From Ruminococcus sp. (lineage in GTDB: Bacteria > Bacillota > Clostridia > Oscillospirales > Ruminococcaceae): a DNA stretch of 9,067 nt. The notes beneath the pieces were generated by a model, which worked only from the letters and a program-made list of their open reading frames with translations, did not search any database and was not told where the DNA came from. Shown here piece by piece: positions 6,833 to 9,067 of the stretch (its first letter is position 1; the number at the start of each line of letters is the position of its first letter). The position numbers and the translations under genes are program-made. The stretch is taken from assembly GCA_017544125.1 (NCBI GenBank), contig JAFYET010000288.1:1-9067 (forward strand), in the 5' to 3' direction.

Positions 6833-9028
6833 ATGGGAATAAAAGTAGGCATCGACCTCGGCACGACATTCTGCGCAGTTGCCATGATAGGCGCAGACGG
6901 CAAGGCGGCTGTCATACAAAACGAAATGGGCGAGCGGCTGACACCCTCGGTCATACAGTTTTTTGATGACGGGTCGTATATTGTCGGCGCTGAAGCAAAG
7001 GAAGCCCTCGATTACGGCGAGGAGGGCTGTGCGGCGGTGTTCAAAAGGAGCATGGGCGAGAGCGGTGCATATTGCAGCTTTTACGGCAATGATTACACAG
7101 CACAGCAGCTCTCTTCCATAATGCTGCGTGAGCTCAAACGGCAGGCTGAAAAGGTAACGGGGCAGCGGATAGACGAAGCGGTAGTCACCGTGCCTGCATA
7201 CTTCGGCGAGCTTCAGAGAGAGCCTACTCTCAGGGCTGCAAAAGACGCAGGGCTCACTGTCAGGCAGCTTGTGAGCGAGCCTACGGCGGCGGCTATGAAC
7301 TATGCTGCCGACCACTTCCGTGAGAATGCAAAGATACTGGTCTACGACCTCGGCGGCGGCACCTTTGACCTGACTCTTGTGCAGATGAAGAAAAACGCCC
7401 GTGTTGACGTTATAAGAACAACGGGCAACAGTATGCTCGGCGGCAAGAACTGGGACGATGAGCTTGCAAAGCTGTTAGAGCAGAAGATACTCGAAGACGT
7501 TGAGTATACCGACACCGACATACACACCCTTTGCACAAGAGAAGCGGAAAAGGTAAAGATAGCCCTTTCGTCTGCTATGAAAGCAAAGGCGCACTTTACC
7601 CTTGAAGACCACGGCAGCTGTACTGTCGAGGTAACGAGGGAGGAGTTTGACGATGCGACAGCCCACCTGCGTGAAAAGACACGGGGGCTTTGCCGAAACC
7701 TTCTTGACGGGCTGCGCCTGAGCTGGCGTGATATAAACGCTGTGGTGCTTGTGGGCGGCTCAACAAGAATGCCGCAGATAAAAAGGTTTATAAAGGAGAT
7801 CAGCGGGCGTGAGCCGCTCAGCCGTGTCAACCCCGATGAGGCTGTGGCGATAGGCGCTGCCATAATGGCAAACGTCAAAGCCCAGCCCTACGCTGTGCAG
7901 AAGATGACCGACGATGCAAGCGTTATAAGAGCTTTGCGAAAGGGCAGCGTGCCTGCAAAGGAGATGCCTGTCGAGAGCCTGCAAAAGCTCACGGTGTCAG
8001 ATGTTGTGGCGCATACGCTCGGCAAGGTAACTGTCAACAAGGACGGCACGGGCTACAAAAATCAGGTGATAATACGTGAAAACTCGGTAATACCCGTAAA
8101 GGTGGCTGTTGCAGAGCAGTTTTACACCAAGGGCGGGGAGGATAACGAGAGCGAGATAATAATGCTGCAGGGCGACAGCGAGAATGTCGCAGAGTGTACG
8201 GCGGTGTGCAGGTATGTGGTGTCCGGCATAAAGCACGACCCCTCACGCAACCCGACACTTTTGAAGGTGCAGTACAGCTACGATGCAAACGGCATAGTCC
8301 ACGTTCAGGCAAGGCAGGAGGATCAGACCACCGACCTGCCTGCAAGAAAGCTGCCTGCCCCGCCCGATATGAGCAGATACTGCGAGGGCATAAGCGCCCC
8401 GCCTGCAAAGGCAAAGGCAGAGCCGCTTCGCATAATGATGGCGATAGACGTTTCGGGCAGTATGACGGGTGAGCCAATGGAGGAAGCCAAAAACGCTATG
8501 TGCCGCTTTATTGATGAATTTTCAAGCTACCCGGGCGATTTCAAGATAGGTGCCATGGTGGTATCTGACAGGACGCAGGTGGTGTGCGAGCTGACTAATG
8601 ACCTTGCCCAGTGCAAGGAGGCGGTCAACGATATAAAGGTCTGCATGACGGGGCTTTGCAACGAGGCTGACCCCTTTGACGAGATACTCAACCGTCTTGC
8701 GGTTGCAAGGGGCAAAAAGGTAGGCGTGGTGCTTGCAGACGGCGTGTGGGCACACAGAGACAAGGCTGTTACAAGAGCGAGAAGGTGCGCCGCTATGGGC
8801 ATAAACATCATAGGCATGGGCTTCGGCGAGGCTGATGAGGAGTTTTTAAAAGCCATAAGCTCGGGCGAGATAGGCGCTATGAAAGTTGAACTCAGCGAGC
8901 TTACGGTGAGCTTTGGCAAGATAGCGCAGGAGCTTGGCGGCGGCAGGGGCGGCAAAAAGCTCTTCGGCGGCTCAAAGACCGCACAGACCGAGTGTGAGAC
9001 ATGGCCTGCCCCGGGAGAAACGCTATAA
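6833..9028 (+). CDS. Hsp70 fused to a C-terminal von Willebrand factor A domain
   Basis: This 731-residue protein has three modules. The Hsp70 ATPase domain (about 1-350) has IDLGTT (8-13), catalytic Lys71, SEPTAAA (148-154), DLGGGTFD (172-179) and LVGGSTRMP (306-314, adenine Arg kept). A beta substrate-binding-like domain (about 385-500) follows, with strands such as YDANGIVHVQA resembling those of DnaK. After a Pro/Ala/Lys linker (about 500-530), a vWA domain (about 532-700) carries the metal-binding MIDAS residues DVSGS (539-543), Thr606 and LADG (634-637). The vWA domain occupies the position of the helical lid. A Gly/Lys-rich tail ends the protein. vWA domains bind protein partners through a metal ion, so the fusion may tie chaperone cycling to a partner. 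It shares LGGKxWDD and PAYFG with the Hsp70 upstream, which suggests that the two are paralogues. AAGGAG at 6818-6823, 9 bases before the ATG, supports the start. Confidence 0.95.
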   Translation: MGIKVGIDLGTTFCAVAMIGADGKAAVIQNEMGERLTPSVIQFFDDGSYIVGAEAKEALDYGEEGCAAVFKRSMGESGAYCSFYGNDYTAQQLSSIMLRELKRQAEKVTGQRIDEAVVTVPAYFGELQREPTLRAAKDAGLTVRQLVSEPTAAAMNYAADHFRENAKILVYDLGGGTFDLTLVQMKKNARVDVIRTTGNSMLGGKNWDDELAKLLEQKILEDVEYTDTDIHTLCTREAEKVKIALSSAMKAKAHFTLEDHGSCTVEVTREEFDDATAHLREKTRGLCRNLLDGLRLSWRDINAVVLVGGSTRMPQIKRFIKEISGREPLSRVNPDEAVAIGAAIMANVKAQPYAVQKMTDDASVIRALRKGSVPAKEMPVESLQKLTVSDVVAHTLGKVTVNKDGTGYKNQVIIRENSVIPVKVAVAEQFYTKGGEDNESEIIMLQGDSENVAECTAVCRYVVSGIKHDPSRNPTLLKVQYSYDANGIVHVQARQEDQTTDLPARKLPAPPDMSRYCEGISAPPAKAKAEPLRIMMAIDVSGSMTGEPMEEAKNAMCRFIDEFSSYPGDFKIGAMVVSDRTQVVCELTNDLAQCKEAVNDIKVCMTGLCNEADPFDEILNRLAVARGKKVGVVLADGVWAHRDKAVTRARRCAAMGINIIGMGFGEADEEFLKAISSGEIGAMKVELSELTVSFGKIAQELGGGRGGKKLFGGSKTAQTECETWPAPGETL

Positions 9029-9049
9029 TACTGACAAGAGGAAACCGAT

Positions 9050-9067
9050 TTGGAAAGAAAGAATTAC
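9050..9067 (+). CDS. Start of a probable further operon gene, truncated by the window edge
   Basis: AAGAGG at 9036-9041 is followed after 8 bases by TTG at 9050, which opens a frame reading MERKNY to the last base. The spacing from the previous stop (21 bases) equals the gap before the Hsp70-vWA gene, and no terminator hairpin intervenes. The operon therefore probably continues with a TTG-started gene. Six codons give no clue to function. Confidence 0.45.

Overview
The window looks like chromosomal DNA of a low-to-mid-GC Firmicute, most likely a Ruminococcus-type Oscillospiraceae. I infer this from codon habits (many ATA Ile and AGG Arg codons, GGC Gly), GGAGG-type ribosome binding sites, frequent GTG/TTG starts and sigma-A-type promoters. 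The genus is an inference, not an observation.

Layout: two transcription units diverge from a 411-base gene-free region (2385-2795). Leftward (minus strand) runs a pair of FtsX/MacB-type ABC transporter permeases. One is complete (2384 down to 1134). It is followed after 4 bases by a second (1129 down to base 1), which leaves the window before its stop codon. No ABC ATPase is visible. Rightward (plus strand) runs a tightly packed operon: a membrane-anchored, double zinc-ribbon, P-loop GTPase-like protein (2796-4388); a GrpE-like nucleotide exchange factor with a long acidic N-terminus (4417-5166); a lid-less noncanonical Hsp70 (5168-6811); and a second noncanonical Hsp70 fused to a C-terminal von Willebrand factor A (vWA) domain with an intact MIDAS (6833-9028). 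The first codons of a probable fifth gene (TTG start at 9050) lie at the right edge. Gaps between the plus-strand genes are 28, 1, 21 and 21 bases.

The divergent region holds two well-formed promoters, each with TTGACA and a 17-base spacer: TTGACA-TAAAAT for the plus operon and TTGACA-TATCAT for the minus operon. A short palindrome lies between them. I see no CIRCE or CtsR heat-shock operator.

The interesting part is the plus operon. It looks like a dedicated, self-contained Hsp70 machine: two Hsp70 ATPases of a divergent subfamily, their own GrpE-like exchange factor, a vWA protein-binding module covalently attached to one chaperone, and a membrane GTPase that could act as sensor or switch. 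No J-domain protein is in view. The GTPase resembles zinc-ribbon/GTPase proteins that comparative-genomics work places in NTP-dependent bacterial conflict or stress systems. A role in signalling, envelope stress or defence is therefore plausible, but it is inferred from composition only.
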